Below, one piece after another: positions 35,733 through 44,586 of a DNA stretch of 64,000 nucleotides. This stretch comes from Oryzomonas sp. GTDB taxonomy: Bacteria > Desulfobacterota > Desulfuromonadia > Geobacterales > Pseudopelobacteraceae. The position numbers were made by a program, and so were the translations under genes. Location: the NCBI GenBank assembly GCA_031292255.1, contig JARLHN010000029.1, positions 93,341 through 157,340 on the forward strand, read 5' to 3'. Each line of letters opens with the position of its first letter. The stretch's first letter is position 1. A model generated the notes under the pieces. It was not told the DNA's origin. It searched no databases and was given only the letters and a program-made list of their open reading frames with translations.

Positions 35733-37859
35733 TCATGCTCCCTTGAATTTATTATCCAGCTTGATGACCAGTTCACAGGGCGACGCGTAGCCGATGCGGA
35801 TACCGCCCCAGTGCCTGCCGTTGATCAAGAGCGGCCGCGACATGTCGTTGAGGATTTCACCGGTATCGCGGCGGTAGGTCTGAAGCAGGAACCCATCGGT
35901 GTTGTGGGCGCAACGGATGCCGGTGTGGTCGTTGAAGATCCGTTTGGTGCGGTTATTGTTCTTGTCCACCTCCGGGTCTCCGGTCAAAGGCTTTGTGTAG
36001 CGCAGATTGTGGCACGGGCAATAACCGTTGTTGTCCACGCAGATGGCATAAAAGAGTTTGTTGTCCTTGCCGACGATCTTCTCCTGAAAAGACGATACCA
36101 CGCGGTCGAAGAAGGCATCGAATTTGGTCGTGAACTTTTGGGGGGCGGTATTGGGAATCGGGGCATAGCTCCTGTCGAACAGGGCTTCCAATGTGATCGA
36201 CCGGTCACGCAACGCTGTTTCGATTGCCCCCAGGACCTGTCCCTCCATCTCGCGAACATACGCCTTGACGGTATCGTGATAATTGCCCACCGCGAACTTG
36301 CCCATCGTGCCGTAAATCTGCTCAACAAGATCCGAGAACGTCACGAATGCCTTATTGATCGTCTGCGTCATTTCGAACGTTTCGTTCGCCGTCGCGGAAA
36401 CGCCCTGGATCTTTTCCGAGATCTCATGGGTGGTGGCACTCTGCTGTTCGGAAGCGGTCGCAATCTGCTCGATCATGATGCGTGATTCGACGGCATGGCT
36501 CTTGATGTTCTCAAGACGCTGGCGGGCATCCTCAGCCCTGGCCAGACCGGTCTGGACGAGGCCGGTTTCGGTCCCGATCATTGCAGCCGCCTTACGGCTG
36601 GCCTGCTGAATACTGGCAACAACCCGCTCGATCTCCCGGGTGGACCTGGTTGTCTTTTCAGCCAACCCTTTGACTTCGCTGGCCACCACGGCAAAACCCT
36701 TCCCGGCATCACCGGCACGGGCTGCCTCGATGGAAGCGTTCAACGCCAGCAGGTTGGTCTGATCGGCGATATCCTCGATCAGAACCACCATCTCGCCGAT
36801 ACTCGTGGATGAAGCCTCCAACTGGCGGATGGTATCCAACGTGCCATTCACGCTTTCGCTGATCTGCCGCATGCAGTTCCAGGTCTCTTCCACAACCGTC
36901 ATGCCATCGCTCGCGGCAACATCCACGGCGGACGAAAGTGTCGCTGCACGTTGGGTGTTGTCGGCCACGCTGTTGATGGTCATGGACATCTCCTCCGATG
37001 CCACGGCCACCGCCGAGGCCTGTTCCTTCTGATCCTGGCTCATTTCCAGGGTGCGGTCCGTACCGAACGAAAGTTCGCAAACGCCGCCGCCGATTATGCA
37101 GGCCTGCTGGTACAGTTGCAAGATGGTTTCCCGGATCTTTGTCGTCAGCCGGTTGACTTCTGTTCCAACATTGCCCAGTTCATCGTCGGAGCGGACAAGC
37201 AGGACCTTGGTCAGGTCGCCCTCGCCACTGGCCATCTCGGCTAACTGTTCATGCAACTCCCTGACCTGCAACACCAGGGTCCGGCTGAAAAAAAGGTACA
37301 ACGCCCCCAGAATTGCAAAGAAAAAACAGAACCCGACCGCCGTCAGCACGACGGTAAGCTTGTATGCGCTCGTATAGCCCTCTTCCAGGGAAGTCGTCAC
37401 GATCACCCCGCCTCTATAGCGGGCAGCCGCATCATGGCAACCATGGCAGCGCTGTTCATTCTCCAGCGGCAGTGCCAGGCTGAGGATATGTTTGCCTTCC
37501 TTCTTGTCAAGAACCTCCAGGCTCCTGCCTGACTTCAGGGCACTGCGCACCTCGTCGCTCGTCGCGCCGCTCCCCCCCCACTCCCGACCGTCGGCGTTGA
37601 ATATCCTGACATCCAAAATTCCGCCCTTGGCCACGATGTCCTTCACATTGGAGCCGAAGTTCTTCATATCGCCGCCGGCCATCAGGTCGAGGATATCGTG
37701 GTTCACGGTTGCCGCGATCCGGCGGGAATTGCTCTTTTCCAGATCCATGGTGGCGCTCCATTCGAGATAGATGGAGAGAACCCCCAATCCGGCAAAACCG
37801 ATACAGAGGATACCGCCGATAATGGTGAGGATTTTGCGGGTCAGTTTTGATTTAAACAT
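35733..37859 (-). CDS. Methyl-accepting chemotaxis protein with periplasmic haem c motif and C-terminal extra domain
   Basis: The 708-residue receptor has membrane segments at about 10-32 and 168-190 enclosing a PAS-like periplasmic domain with a CHGCH (CxxCH) haem c motif at 138-142, then a HAMP domain (about 192-245) and the signalling coil (about 270-530) with the hairpin [34 protein letters not shown]. After the coil is an unusual 165-residue domain (about 545-708) with [20 protein letters not shown] and GGIRIGYA, looking like a second cytoplasmic Cache/PAS sensor. AGAGG precedes the start. It follows the rplU-rpmA terminator on the same strand, so it needs its own promoter. Confidence 0.92.
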   Translation of the reverse strand: MFKSKLTRKILTIIGGILCIGFAGLGVLSIYLEWSATMDLEKSNSRRIAATVNHDILDLMAGGDMKNFGSNVKDIVAKGGILDVRIFNADGREWGGSGATSDEVRSALKSGRSLEVLDKKEGKHILSLALPLENEQRCHGCHDAAARYRGGVIVTTSLEEGYTSAYKLTVVLTAVGFCFFFAILGALYLFFSRTLVLQVRELHEQLAEMASGEGDLTKVLLVRSDDELGNVGTEVNRLTTKIRETILQLYQQACIIGGGVCELSFGTDRTLEMSQDQKEQASAVAVASEEMSMTINSVADNTQRAATLSSAVDVAASDGMTVVEETWNCMRQISESVNGTLDTIRQLEASSTSIGEMVVLIEDIADQTNLLALNASIEAARAGDAGKGFAVVASEVKGLAEKTTRSTREIERVVASIQQASRKAAAMIGTETGLVQTGLARAEDARQRLENIKSHAVESRIMIEQIATASEQQSATTHEISEKIQGVSATANETFEMTQTINKAFVTFSDLVEQIYGTMGKFAVGNYHDTVKAYVREMEGQVLGAIETALRDRSITLEALFDRSYAPIPNTAPQKFTTKFDAFFDRVVSSFQEKIVGKDNKLFYAICVDNNGYCPCHNLRYTKPLTGDPEVDKNNNRTKRIFNDHTGIRCAHNTDGFLLQTYRRDTGEILNDMSRPLLINGRHWGGIRIGYASPCELVIKLDNKFKGA

Positions 37860-38008
37860 GAAGAGCCTCTGGAATAAGGAAAGTTGTTATATCTGTATTA
37901 TTAACACCAACTCATCATAATGATTTGATATTTTCAATATACTGTAAACAGTATGCTAGAGCAAATATATTATGTTTAAACACCGTTCTGTAAATTGCGG
38001 CAGGTCAT

Positions 38009-38042
38009 AAAAAAAGCCCGGAAGAATATTCTTCCGGGCTTT
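38009..38042 (-). terminator. Rho-independent terminator of rplU-rpmA
   Basis: aaagcccggaagaat (38013-38027) and attcttccgggcttt (38028-38042) form a 30-base perfect palindrome; on the minus strand it is followed by seven T residues (38015-38009). It ends the ribosomal operon 23 bases after rpmA. Confidence 0.92.
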
Positions 38043-38065
38043 GAGAGACTGTTCGACAAGTCGTC

Positions 38066-38320
38066 TTAGTTTGGATATACAGAGACCTTTTTCCGGTCTT
38101 TACCCAAACGTTCAAAGGTTACTATCCCGTCAATCAGGGCGAACAGGGTATAATCCTTGCCGCAGCCCACGTTGTTGCCGGGATGAATCTGGGTGCCGTG
38201 CTGGCGGTAGATTATGTTGCCTGCCCTGACCGCCTCGCCGCCGAATTTCTTGCAACCAAGCCTTTGGCCGTCCGAATCCCTGCCGTTCCGTGAGCTGCCT
38301 ACACCTTTCTTATGTGCCAT
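38066..38320 (-). CDS. rpmA: 50S ribosomal protein L27
   Basis: The 84-residue protein begins [16 protein letters not shown] and continues [36 protein letters not shown], all standard L27. The N-terminal tail reaches the peptidyl-transferase centre. There is no N-terminal cleavage extension of the Firmicutes type. It lies 31 bases after rplU and is followed by a terminator rather than the usual obgE. Confidence 0.98.
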   Translation of the reverse strand: MAHKKGVGSSRNGRDSDGQRLGCKKFGGEAVRAGNIIYRQHGTQIHPGNNVGCGKDYTLFALIDGIVTFERLGKDRKKVSVYPN

Positions 38321-38351
38321 TTCCGTTTCTCCTGGGAAAATATCGTATTGT

Positions 38352-38660
38352 TTATGCGCTGATCTTTTCTATCTTGAGCACTGTCCGCTCCTGGCGATGG
38401 CCGCGAAGCTTGCGGGAATCCTTCCGGCGCTTGGACTTGAATACGAGCACCTTCTTGTCCTTGCCCTGAGCCGCAATCCTGGCGGTCACCGTGGCGCCGC
38501 TGACCAACGGGGCGCCAATGGCTACCCTTTCGCCGCCAACCATGAGAACCTCGGCGAACTCGATACTGTCACCGATGTTTCCTTCAAGCTTCTCGACCTT
38601 GAGGAACTCCCCTTCACTCACCTTGTACTGCTTGCCGCCTGTCTTGATAACCGCATACAT
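38352..38660 (-). CDS. rplU: 50S ribosomal protein L21
   Basis: The 102-residue protein begins [14 protein letters not shown] and ends with the basic [19 protein letters not shown] stretch that binds 23S rRNA. It is the first gene of a two-gene operon with rpmA. Confidence 0.98.
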   Translation of the reverse strand: MYAVIKTGGKQYKVSEGEFLKVEKLEGNIGDSIEFAEVLMVGGERVAIGAPLVSGATVTARIAAQGKDKKVLVFKSKRRKDSRKLRGHRQERTVLKIEKISA

Positions 38661-38698
38661 ATGTTGTCTCCATCCAATTCATTTTTAAAGAGTTATGA

Positions 38699-38727
38699 AC
38701 TATAGGCAAGCAGGCGGCACAAGTCAA
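38699..38727 (-). promoter_or_regulatory. Sigma-70 promoter of rplU-rpmA
   Basis: On the minus strand TTGACT (38727-38722), a 17-base spacer and TATAGT (38704-38699) make a near-ideal promoter 38 bases before the rplU start. Confidence 0.8.
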
Positions 38728-39258
38728 GAAAAAATTTACTACCCGCGCCCGCCCGCCGTTCCCTGCGACGACGAGCCACTATCAGGCGCGCCCATACGGC
38801 TCTTCCATCCCATGAAAGCCGGGTTTTCCATTGTGGCGCGAGATGCTGCCGAGGCATATTTCGAGCAGCTTGTCGTCCGGTTGACGAGGCGATAGCAGGG
38901 CTATTGGCGAGAAAACCGGGTGGGTAGCGCCCCGTGTGGTTAGTCGCGGGAAGTAATTCCGGGATATTTGGGCTGGTGCCAAGGCGCGGCGATGTAGATG
39001 TAGCAGGTTTTGCATCAAGGATGCCGCAACGACGGCAGCGCCCCAAAGAGCCGGAATGACGAGTATGGACCAACCGCACGGGACACTCATATGCCGGAAG
39101 ATGTCCGGCAGGGCTCGTGCAGGGGCTCTGCTCCGCTTAATGGAATATCCGGGTTTAAAACTTACGACTTCCAAAACTGCTCGAAATAGTGTACAAAAGG
39201 GGTGGTATAGACAATGCCGTAAGGGCCGATTTCAAGTTGTGTCCCGAACAAATATCTC
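38728..39258. other. Non-coding stretch with a dispersed-repeat-like segment
   Basis: About 530 bases between the rplU promoter and the lipoprotein gene hold no supportable gene. The part 38819-38932 has imperfect ends ccgggttttcc and gagaaaaccggg around aggcatatttcgagcagcttgtcg, echoing the palindrome in the mla operon. A string ggttagtcgcggga at about 38938-38951 recurs at about 60013-60026. A small dyad atgccggaagatgtccggca lies near 39091. Promoters for the downstream gene are not clear. Confidence 0.4.
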
Positions 39259-39276
39259 ATGTGTCAGGAGCAAAAA

Positions 39277-40017
39277 ATGAATGCACGCAGCAAAGCAGTT
39301 GCCGTAGGATGTTCACTTGTTCTCGCAGCAGCCCTCCAGACCGGCTGTGCAACCACACAAAAGACGACCGACTCGGCGCCAAAAGCAGCCACCCCCATTA
39401 CCCAGGCCACACCGCAGTCCGAAAATCAACTGATTACCGGCAAGGTCGTGGAAACCATGGACAGCGGCGGATACACCTACGTCAATCTTGAAAAGGATGG
39501 AAAGCGCACGTGGGTGGCTATTCCCCTCCTAAAGGTCGAGGTCGGGCAGGAGCTTAAACTCTTACCTGGTGTGCAAATGGGCACATTCACCAGCAGAACC
39601 CTGAATCGCACCTTCGACAGCATCATCTTCTCATACGGAGTACCAAAAGATAACGCACCGAAGAAATCCGGAGCGGCCACCAGCGCAGACTCGCAGCCGT
39701 CATTGCCCCCGGGACACCCCTCGATGGGTCAGCCGGCACAGCCGCAGGGGCATCCTTCGGCAATCCCCCAGAGCGCGTCAAGCGGTTCTACGATCTCCGG
39801 CAAGGTTGTGGAAACCATGAACAGCGGCGGATACACATACGTCAACCTCGAAAAAAACGGCAAAAAGACGTGGGTGGCTGCACCCACCATGCAGGTATCC
39901 GTGGGACAGGAACTGAAACTCACGAATGGGGCGGTAATGACGAATTTTTCCAGTAAAAGCCTGAATAGAACCTTTGACAGCATTATCTTTTCCGGCGGCC
40001 CGGCCACCGACAAATAG
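39277..40017 (+). CDS. Lipoprotein with two tandem NrfJ-like domains
   Basis: The 246-residue protein has a signal ending LQTGC (Cys near residue 23; Gln at -3 is unusual for a lipobox) and two copies of one domain of about 75 residues (about 50-120 and 165-243), joined by a Pro/Gly/Gln/Ser linker. Each copy runs GKVVETMxSGGYTYVNLEK, WVA, VGQELKL, then SxxLNRTFDSIIFS. The pattern resembles the small OB-like NrfJ proteins tied to cytochrome c nitrite reductase. Start at 39277 has AGGAG six bases ahead. Function unknown; no nrf genes are near. Confidence 0.75.
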   Translation: MNARSKAVAVGCSLVLAAALQTGCATTQKTTDSAPKAATPITQATPQSENQLITGKVVETMDSGGYTYVNLEKDGKRTWVAIPLLKVEVGQELKLLPGVQMGTFTSRTLNRTFDSIIFSYGVPKDNAPKKSGAATSADSQPSLPPGHPSMGQPAQPQGHPSAIPQSASSGSTISGKVVETMNSGGYTYVNLEKNGKKTWVAAPTMQVSVGQELKLTNGAVMTNFSSKSLNRTFDSIIFSGGPATDK

Positions 40018-40190
40018 ACAACGTCTTTTACTCGCGTGGCCCTTGAGCATCTCAACCTCATACCTGACGGGTGATCTCTCGTGCTCGTACCGCAACCGTA
40101 AAGAGATAAGAGTGCACTACGGACAACATAAAATAATTTTTTTAGCTGTGACGCTTTTGAAAAAATAACTGCATCCAGGATATCGGAACA

Positions 40191-40940
40191 ATGTTGAACG
40201 GAAAAAATATCGTGGTGGTTCTCCCCGCCTACAATGCCGCCAGAACCCTTGAAAAGACCTATCGGGAAATACCGCTCGATATTGTGGACGAGGTGATTCT
40301 CGTAGATGACGCCAGTCGTGATAATACCGCGGAAGTGGCACGCGGGCTCGGTATTCGCACCATCATACACCCAGTCAACAAGGGGTATGGCGGCAACCAG
40401 AAGACATGTTATCGCACAGCCCTGGACCACGGTGCGGACATCGTGGTCATGCTGCACCCCGATTATCAGTACACTCCCAAGTTGCTGCCGGCCATGGCGG
40501 CCATGATCGCCTATGACGAATTCGATGCCGTACTCGCTTCAAGAATACTTGGCACAGGTGCGCTTAAGGGTGGGATGCCGTTTTACAAATATGTTGCCAA
40601 CCGCTTTCTGACCTTTACCGAAAACGTCCTTCTTGGTCAGAAACTGTCGGAATACCATACCGGTTACCGGGCTTTTTCGCGAACTGTACTCGAAAGCCTA
40701 CCGCTGGATAACAACTCGGATGATTTCGTCTTCGATAACGAGATGCTGGCCCAGATAGCTTGGCATAATTTCAGAATCGGCGAACTCTCCTGCCCGACCA
40801 AATATTTTGACGATGCATCGTCAATTAATTTCCGGCGCAGCGTGATCTATGGGCTGGGTGTACTTGGTACTGCACTGAAATTCAGATTATGTAGGATGAA
40901 ACTGAGAGATGGTACGCGGATATACGGGGCAAAAAAGTAA
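40191..40940 (+). CDS. GT2 glycosyltransferase, polyprenyl-phosphate-sugar synthase-like
   Basis: The 249-residue GT-A enzyme opens [16 protein letters not shown], has the nucleotide-site [13 protein letters not shown] and an HPDYQYTP segment in place of the common DxD, and no membrane segment. It belongs with dolichol/undecaprenyl-phosphate hexose synthases (DPM1-like group), which load sugar from a nucleotide donor on the lipid carrier. It is a single gene closed by a convergent terminator. The lipid acceptor is inferred from family; the sugar is unknown. Confidence 0.85.
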   Translation: MLNGKNIVVVLPAYNAARTLEKTYREIPLDIVDEVILVDDASRDNTAEVARGLGIRTIIHPVNKGYGGNQKTCYRTALDHGADIVVMLHPDYQYTPKLLPAMAAMIAYDEFDAVLASRILGTGALKGGMPFYKYVANRFLTFTENVLLGQKLSEYHTGYRAFSRTVLESLPLDNNSDDFVFDNEMLAQIAWHNFRIGELSCPTKYFDDASSINFRRSVIYGLGVLGTALKFRLCRMKLRDGTRIYGAKK

Positions 40941-40944
40941 CAGC

Positions 40945-40975
40945 AAGGGGAATTCAAGCAATTTGAATTCCCCTT
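40945..40975. terminator. Convergent stem-loop terminator
   Basis: aaggggaattcaa (40945-40957) and ttgaattcccctt (40963-40975) are perfect 13-bp arms around gcaat, between convergent GT2 and radical SAM genes. T-runs are weak on both sides. Confidence 0.6.
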
Positions 40976-41041
40976 ACTTAATCGTAAACCAATAGTTTCC
41001 GTCCCGAGATTCCGGATGGAAACTATTCCAACATTCCTGTT

Positions 41042-42505
41042 CTACGCAGTCATCACGCCGGTGTTGAAATGCATCGGCATATCGGAACCGGCAAAATCGA
41101 AGTGTTCGCCGTGGTCTTTCATCATTTCACGAAAAGCGCTGAGCATGTACTTCCTTTTGAAGCCGTCCTCGAGTTCGACAATCTCCTGCACCTTGTTGCT
41201 GTAAAACTTCATGTAACAAGTGCCCAGCGCCTGGGTAACCTCATCCATCGTCATCTCATACGGCTCGATAATGGGGGTCACCAAGTTGTATTTCGAGTAG
41301 TCGAAGACCCTGATGCGCTCCTTCATATCCTTGTAAATCGGCGTGAACGGGAAGGGGGTGACCACCGGGAACACGGCAATGTCCGGGTTGAGATACTTGG
41401 CGGATTCGATGGTGTTCTCTATGGTTTCCCAGGTTTCGTTCGGGAAGCCGACCATGAACGATGCTTCCGTAATGATTTCCGCCTCCCTCAGCAGGTCCAG
41501 GGCTGTTTTGTTCTGCTCGAAACTGGTCCCCTTGTTCAGGCTGTTCAGAGTGTCCTTGTCGGCGCTCTCCGCACCCAGATAGACGTGGATGATCCCGGCC
41601 TTGCGGTACTTGTCCAGGATATCCGCATCCCTGATGATATCCTCGACGCGGGTCTCGATCAGGAAGTACACCCCCAGGTTGCGTTCGATCAGCATGTCGA
41701 GCAGCAACTCCCACCGGTCGCGGTGCTTGGTGGGGTACGGGTCGATCAGGGTGATGAATTTGATGTCGTAGGTGGTGATGAGGTGTTCTATCTCCTCGAT
41801 GACGTTCTCTGGGGTACGGCAGCGCCAGTCCTCGCGCCAGAACATCCGCTGACTGCAGAAGGCGCACCCCATGTCGCAGCCCCGAGAGGTCAGAATGGAG
41901 GCCATCCTGCCGCCGGGTGCGACCTTGTACTGGTAGTCGTCCCAATCGAGGAGGTGCCAAGCGGGTTTGAGGTCGTCGAGCTTGACGATGTGGTGGTGCC
42001 GCTTGTTGGCCACAATCTTATCGCCGTCACGGAACGCGATGCCGGCGACATTCCTGGCCTCACCCTTCGGAAGCGCGGCGATCATATCCTTCAGGGTCTG
42101 TTCCGGCTCGCCGCAAAGGATGTAGTCAACCCGGTTTTCCCGGTCCTCGTAGATTTCCTCGTACATGAAGCTCGGATGCGGGCCACCCAGGAGGGTGACG
42201 ATGTTCGGGTTAACCTCCTTGGCAATGTTCATAATTCGGAGCGCGGCGGGCACCGTGGCGGTGCTGATGGCCCCGGTGACCGGGAGGTAGTCCAGGGTCA
42301 TGACATAATCAGGCTGGTAACGCTGTATCTCCTCCCTGATATTCTCGAACGAATGCTTCTTGTTCATGGCATCATATATCCTGGCCTCGGCCCCGACCTC
42401 AAGCGCCGCGCCCGCGAGATAGGCCAGATGCAGCGGCGGCCAGGTGCCGACAACCTGCACCCCCCAGCAAAAATATGGTGCCGTTACAAAAAGAATCTTG
42501 CTCAT
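41042..42505 (-). CDS. BchE-like B12-binding radical SAM enzyme
   Basis: The 487-residue protein has an N-terminal cobalamin-binding fold (about 1-140; GGPHPSF) and a radical SAM barrel with the 4Fe-4S motif CDMGCAFC followed by SQRMFW. The whole pattern (CSQ-x-x-FW, TPFPFTP, FDYSKYNLVTPI) resembles BchE, the anaerobic Mg-protoporphyrin monomethyl ester cyclase, and its relatives of unknown function. There are no chlorophyll genes here. Start at 42505 has GGGAG six bases ahead. A paralogue lies at 44587-46062. The substrate is unknown; glycan or lipid modification is a guess from context. Confidence 0.85.
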   Translation of the reverse strand: MSKILFVTAPYFCWGVQVVGTWPPLHLAYLAGAALEVGAEARIYDAMNKKHSFENIREEIQRYQPDYVMTLDYLPVTGAISTATVPAALRIMNIAKEVNPNIVTLLGGPHPSFMYEEIYEDRENRVDYILCGEPEQTLKDMIAALPKGEARNVAGIAFRDGDKIVANKRHHHIVKLDDLKPAWHLLDWDDYQYKVAPGGRMASILTSRGCDMGCAFCSQRMFWREDWRCRTPENVIEEIEHLITTYDIKFITLIDPYPTKHRDRWELLLDMLIERNLGVYFLIETRVEDIIRDADILDKYRKAGIIHVYLGAESADKDTLNSLNKGTSFEQNKTALDLLREAEIITEASFMVGFPNETWETIENTIESAKYLNPDIAVFPVVTPFPFTPIYKDMKERIRVFDYSKYNLVTPIIEPYEMTMDEVTQALGTCYMKFYSNKVQEIVELEDGFKRKYMLSAFREMMKDHGEHFDFAGSDMPMHFNTGVMTA

Positions 42506-42705
42506 TCGTTTCTCCCGTCCAACAAAGGTATCTGCAACCGATTGTATTCCGGCTGCGCCGGCACGTCTAACGAACCACGGCGTGCGGGGCTCATGTACAG
42601 CCAAATTTACCCTAACAAAGAAACGTGAAGAGGTAATAATGGAAATGTAAAGTTTTGGTAAAGAAGTGAATGGCGGGACTTTTGCCGAACTCCTGCAAAT
42701 TGACT

Positions 42706-42726
42706 CCCCTCCCGTGACGGGAGGGG
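42706..42726. other. GC-rich hairpin after the sensor kinase gene
   Basis: cccctcccg (42706-42714) and cgggagggg (42718-42726) are perfect 9-bp arms with a tga loop, between the kinase stop and the first BchE-like start, all on the minus strand. No T-run follows, so termination is uncertain. Confidence 0.5.
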
Positions 42727-42785
42727 GCCTGAAGGGACTTTTTAGATTTTTGCAAAAGCCTCAGGTGAGTAGTGAAAAAGGCGAA

Positions 42786-43859
42786 TTAGCCTTCTGTTGG
42801 GAGCCAGAACCATACGCGCGTTCCGTCCGCGTCGCTTTCGGCACCAACCGTACCGCCGTGCGCCTCGACCAACTCCTTGACGATCGCCAACCCGATACCG
42901 GCGCCTCCCGCGTCGCGGGAGCGGGAACGATCCGCCCGGAAAAAACGTTCAAACAGGTAGGGAATATCCTGCTTGGCGATCACGGCGCCGCTGTTGGCGA
43001 AGACGGTCTTGATGCCGTCCGCGTTCCGCAGGGTGGAAATCGTAACGGTTCCTCCACGCGGGGTGTATTTCCAGGCGTTATCGGTCAGGTTGCGGATCGC
43101 CTGCAGCAACTTGTCGCGGTCCGCGGACACCATCTCGCTGCCCGGTTCGAGACGCCACTGCACATTGATCTCCTTCTCCAGGAAGTTGGGCCGATACAGA
43201 TTCATGATCTGTTCGAGCAGTTCGTGAAGAGAGAGTTCCTGGCGGTCGAGGAACGCCCGGGCCGCATCGGCCCGAGCCAGTTGCTGGAGGTCCTCTACCA
43301 GGTTTACCAGGCGCAAGACCTCTTGCTCAAGCATGCGAAAGGTTTCCGGGGATGGGGGTATGACGGAGTCGCTTAGTCCCTCCAGGTAACCGCGCAGGTT
43401 GGTCAGCGGGGTGCGCAGTTCATGGGAGATGTCGGCCACCATATTCTTGCGCAGCCGTTCGATCTTCTCAAGGTTGTCAGCCATGTGGTTAAAGGCATCG
43501 GCCAACTGGCCCACCTCATAGCGGGAGGCGACATTCACTCGCTCGGAATAATTACCGTCGGCGACCTTCCTGGTGATGGCGGTTATCCGGGAAAGGGGGC
43601 GCAATACCCAGTGGGTGAGCATATAGGTCAGAAAGAGGGTCAGCGCCAACGCCGTGAGGGTGCCCCAGAACAGATCCCGGTGAATCACCTCCAGAAATTG
43701 GCGATGCTCGTTGATCGGCGCAACACGGAAGCGCCCCGCAAGGACCGTATAATAGTCGGACGCTTGCCGGTCGATGGCACGCCAGACCAGCAGATATATG
43801 ACGGCAAAAACAGGAACGATGTGGCCGACCAACAACTTCCAGAGCAGGCGCTGTCTCAT
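42786..43859 (-). CDS. Sensor histidine kinase (BaeS/EnvZ type)
   Basis: The 357-residue kinase has a membrane segment (about 10-28), a short periplasmic loop, a second membrane segment (about 62-82), HAMP (about 83-135), HisKA with H146 (DISHELRTPLTN) and a HATPase domain with N-box LTDNAWKYTP and GGAGIGLAIVKELVEAHGG. The periplasmic loop is short, so it may sense membrane state. Its gene begins immediately after the response-regulator stop, forming a two-component pair. Confidence 0.93.
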   Translation of the reverse strand: MRQRLLWKLLVGHIVPVFAVIYLLVWRAIDRQASDYYTVLAGRFRVAPINEHRQFLEVIHRDLFWGTLTALALTLFLTYMLTHWVLRPLSRITAITRKVADGNYSERVNVASRYEVGQLADAFNHMADNLEKIERLRKNMVADISHELRTPLTNLRGYLEGLSDSVIPPSPETFRMLEQEVLRLVNLVEDLQQLARADAARAFLDRQELSLHELLEQIMNLYRPNFLEKEINVQWRLEPGSEMVSADRDKLLQAIRNLTDNAWKYTPRGGTVTISTLRNADGIKTVFANSGAVIAKQDIPYLFERFFRADRSRSRDAGGAGIGLAIVKELVEAHGGTVGAESDADGTRVWFWLPTEG

Positions 43860-44582
43860 CTAGCCTTCCTCATCATCATTCTCGTCACTGAACCGGTAGC
43901 CATGTCCCCGCACGGTCTTGATAAACCGGGGCCGGGAGGGGTCATCCTCGATCTTTTGCCTGAGCTTGCCGATGTGCACATCAATGACCCGGTCAATGAC
44001 CACCTCGCCTTGAGGATAGCATTGACTCAGGAGCTCTTCCCGGGAGAAAGCCTTCCCGGGAGAACTCATCAGCGCCAGCAGGATCTTGAATTCCGATGAA
44101 GTCAGCATGATCGGGCGCCCATCACGGGCGACCCTGTGTTTTTCGGTATCCAGTTCGAGACCGGCAAAAGAGAAAACGGACACCGGCAGCGGTGATGACG
44201 GCCTGCTGCGACGGAGAATGGCCTTTACCCGCTCCACCAGTTCACGGGGGCTGAAGGGCTTGACCACGTAATCGTCGGCCCCCATCGCCAATCCCGCGAC
44301 CCGGTCGAGCTCTTCCTCCCGCGCCGTAAGCATCAGAATCGGGACATCGGAAGTTTTCCGCAGTGTCCGGCAGATTTCCCAGCCGTCCATTCCGGGCAGC
44401 ATGACATCAAGGATTACGAACACCGGCTTGCAAGCGGCGGCGGCCTCGATCGCTTGCAAGCCGTCGTGGACGACCAGCGTTGAAAAACCATCTCGCTCAA
44501 GATAAGTCGAAACCAACGCAGCGGTATTGCGGTCGTCTTCGACGATCAGCACGGTGTCCTGATTACTGACGGATTGGGACAT
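43860..44582 (-). CDS. OmpR/PhoB family response regulator
   Basis: The 240-residue regulator has a receiver with acidic pair ED at about 17-18, phospho-acceptor D59 (LDVMLPGMDG) and a conserved Lys in VVKPFSPRE, then a winged-helix DNA-binding domain ending VIDVHIGKLRQKIEDDPSRPRFIKTVRGHGYRF. Start at 44582 has GGAGG ten bases ahead. It lies four bases after the second BchE-like gene, so the radical SAM enzyme, regulator and kinase are one operon. Confidence 0.95.
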   Translation of the reverse strand: MSQSVSNQDTVLIVEDDRNTAALVSTYLERDGFSTLVVHDGLQAIEAAAACKPVFVILDVMLPGMDGWEICRTLRKTSDVPILMLTAREEELDRVAGLAMGADDYVVKPFSPRELVERVKAILRRSRPSSPLPVSVFSFAGLELDTEKHRVARDGRPIMLTSSEFKILLALMSSPGKAFSREELLSQCYPQGEVVIDRVIDVHIGKLRQKIEDDPSRPRFIKTVRGHGYRFSDENDDEEG

Positions 44583-44586
44583 GAAA

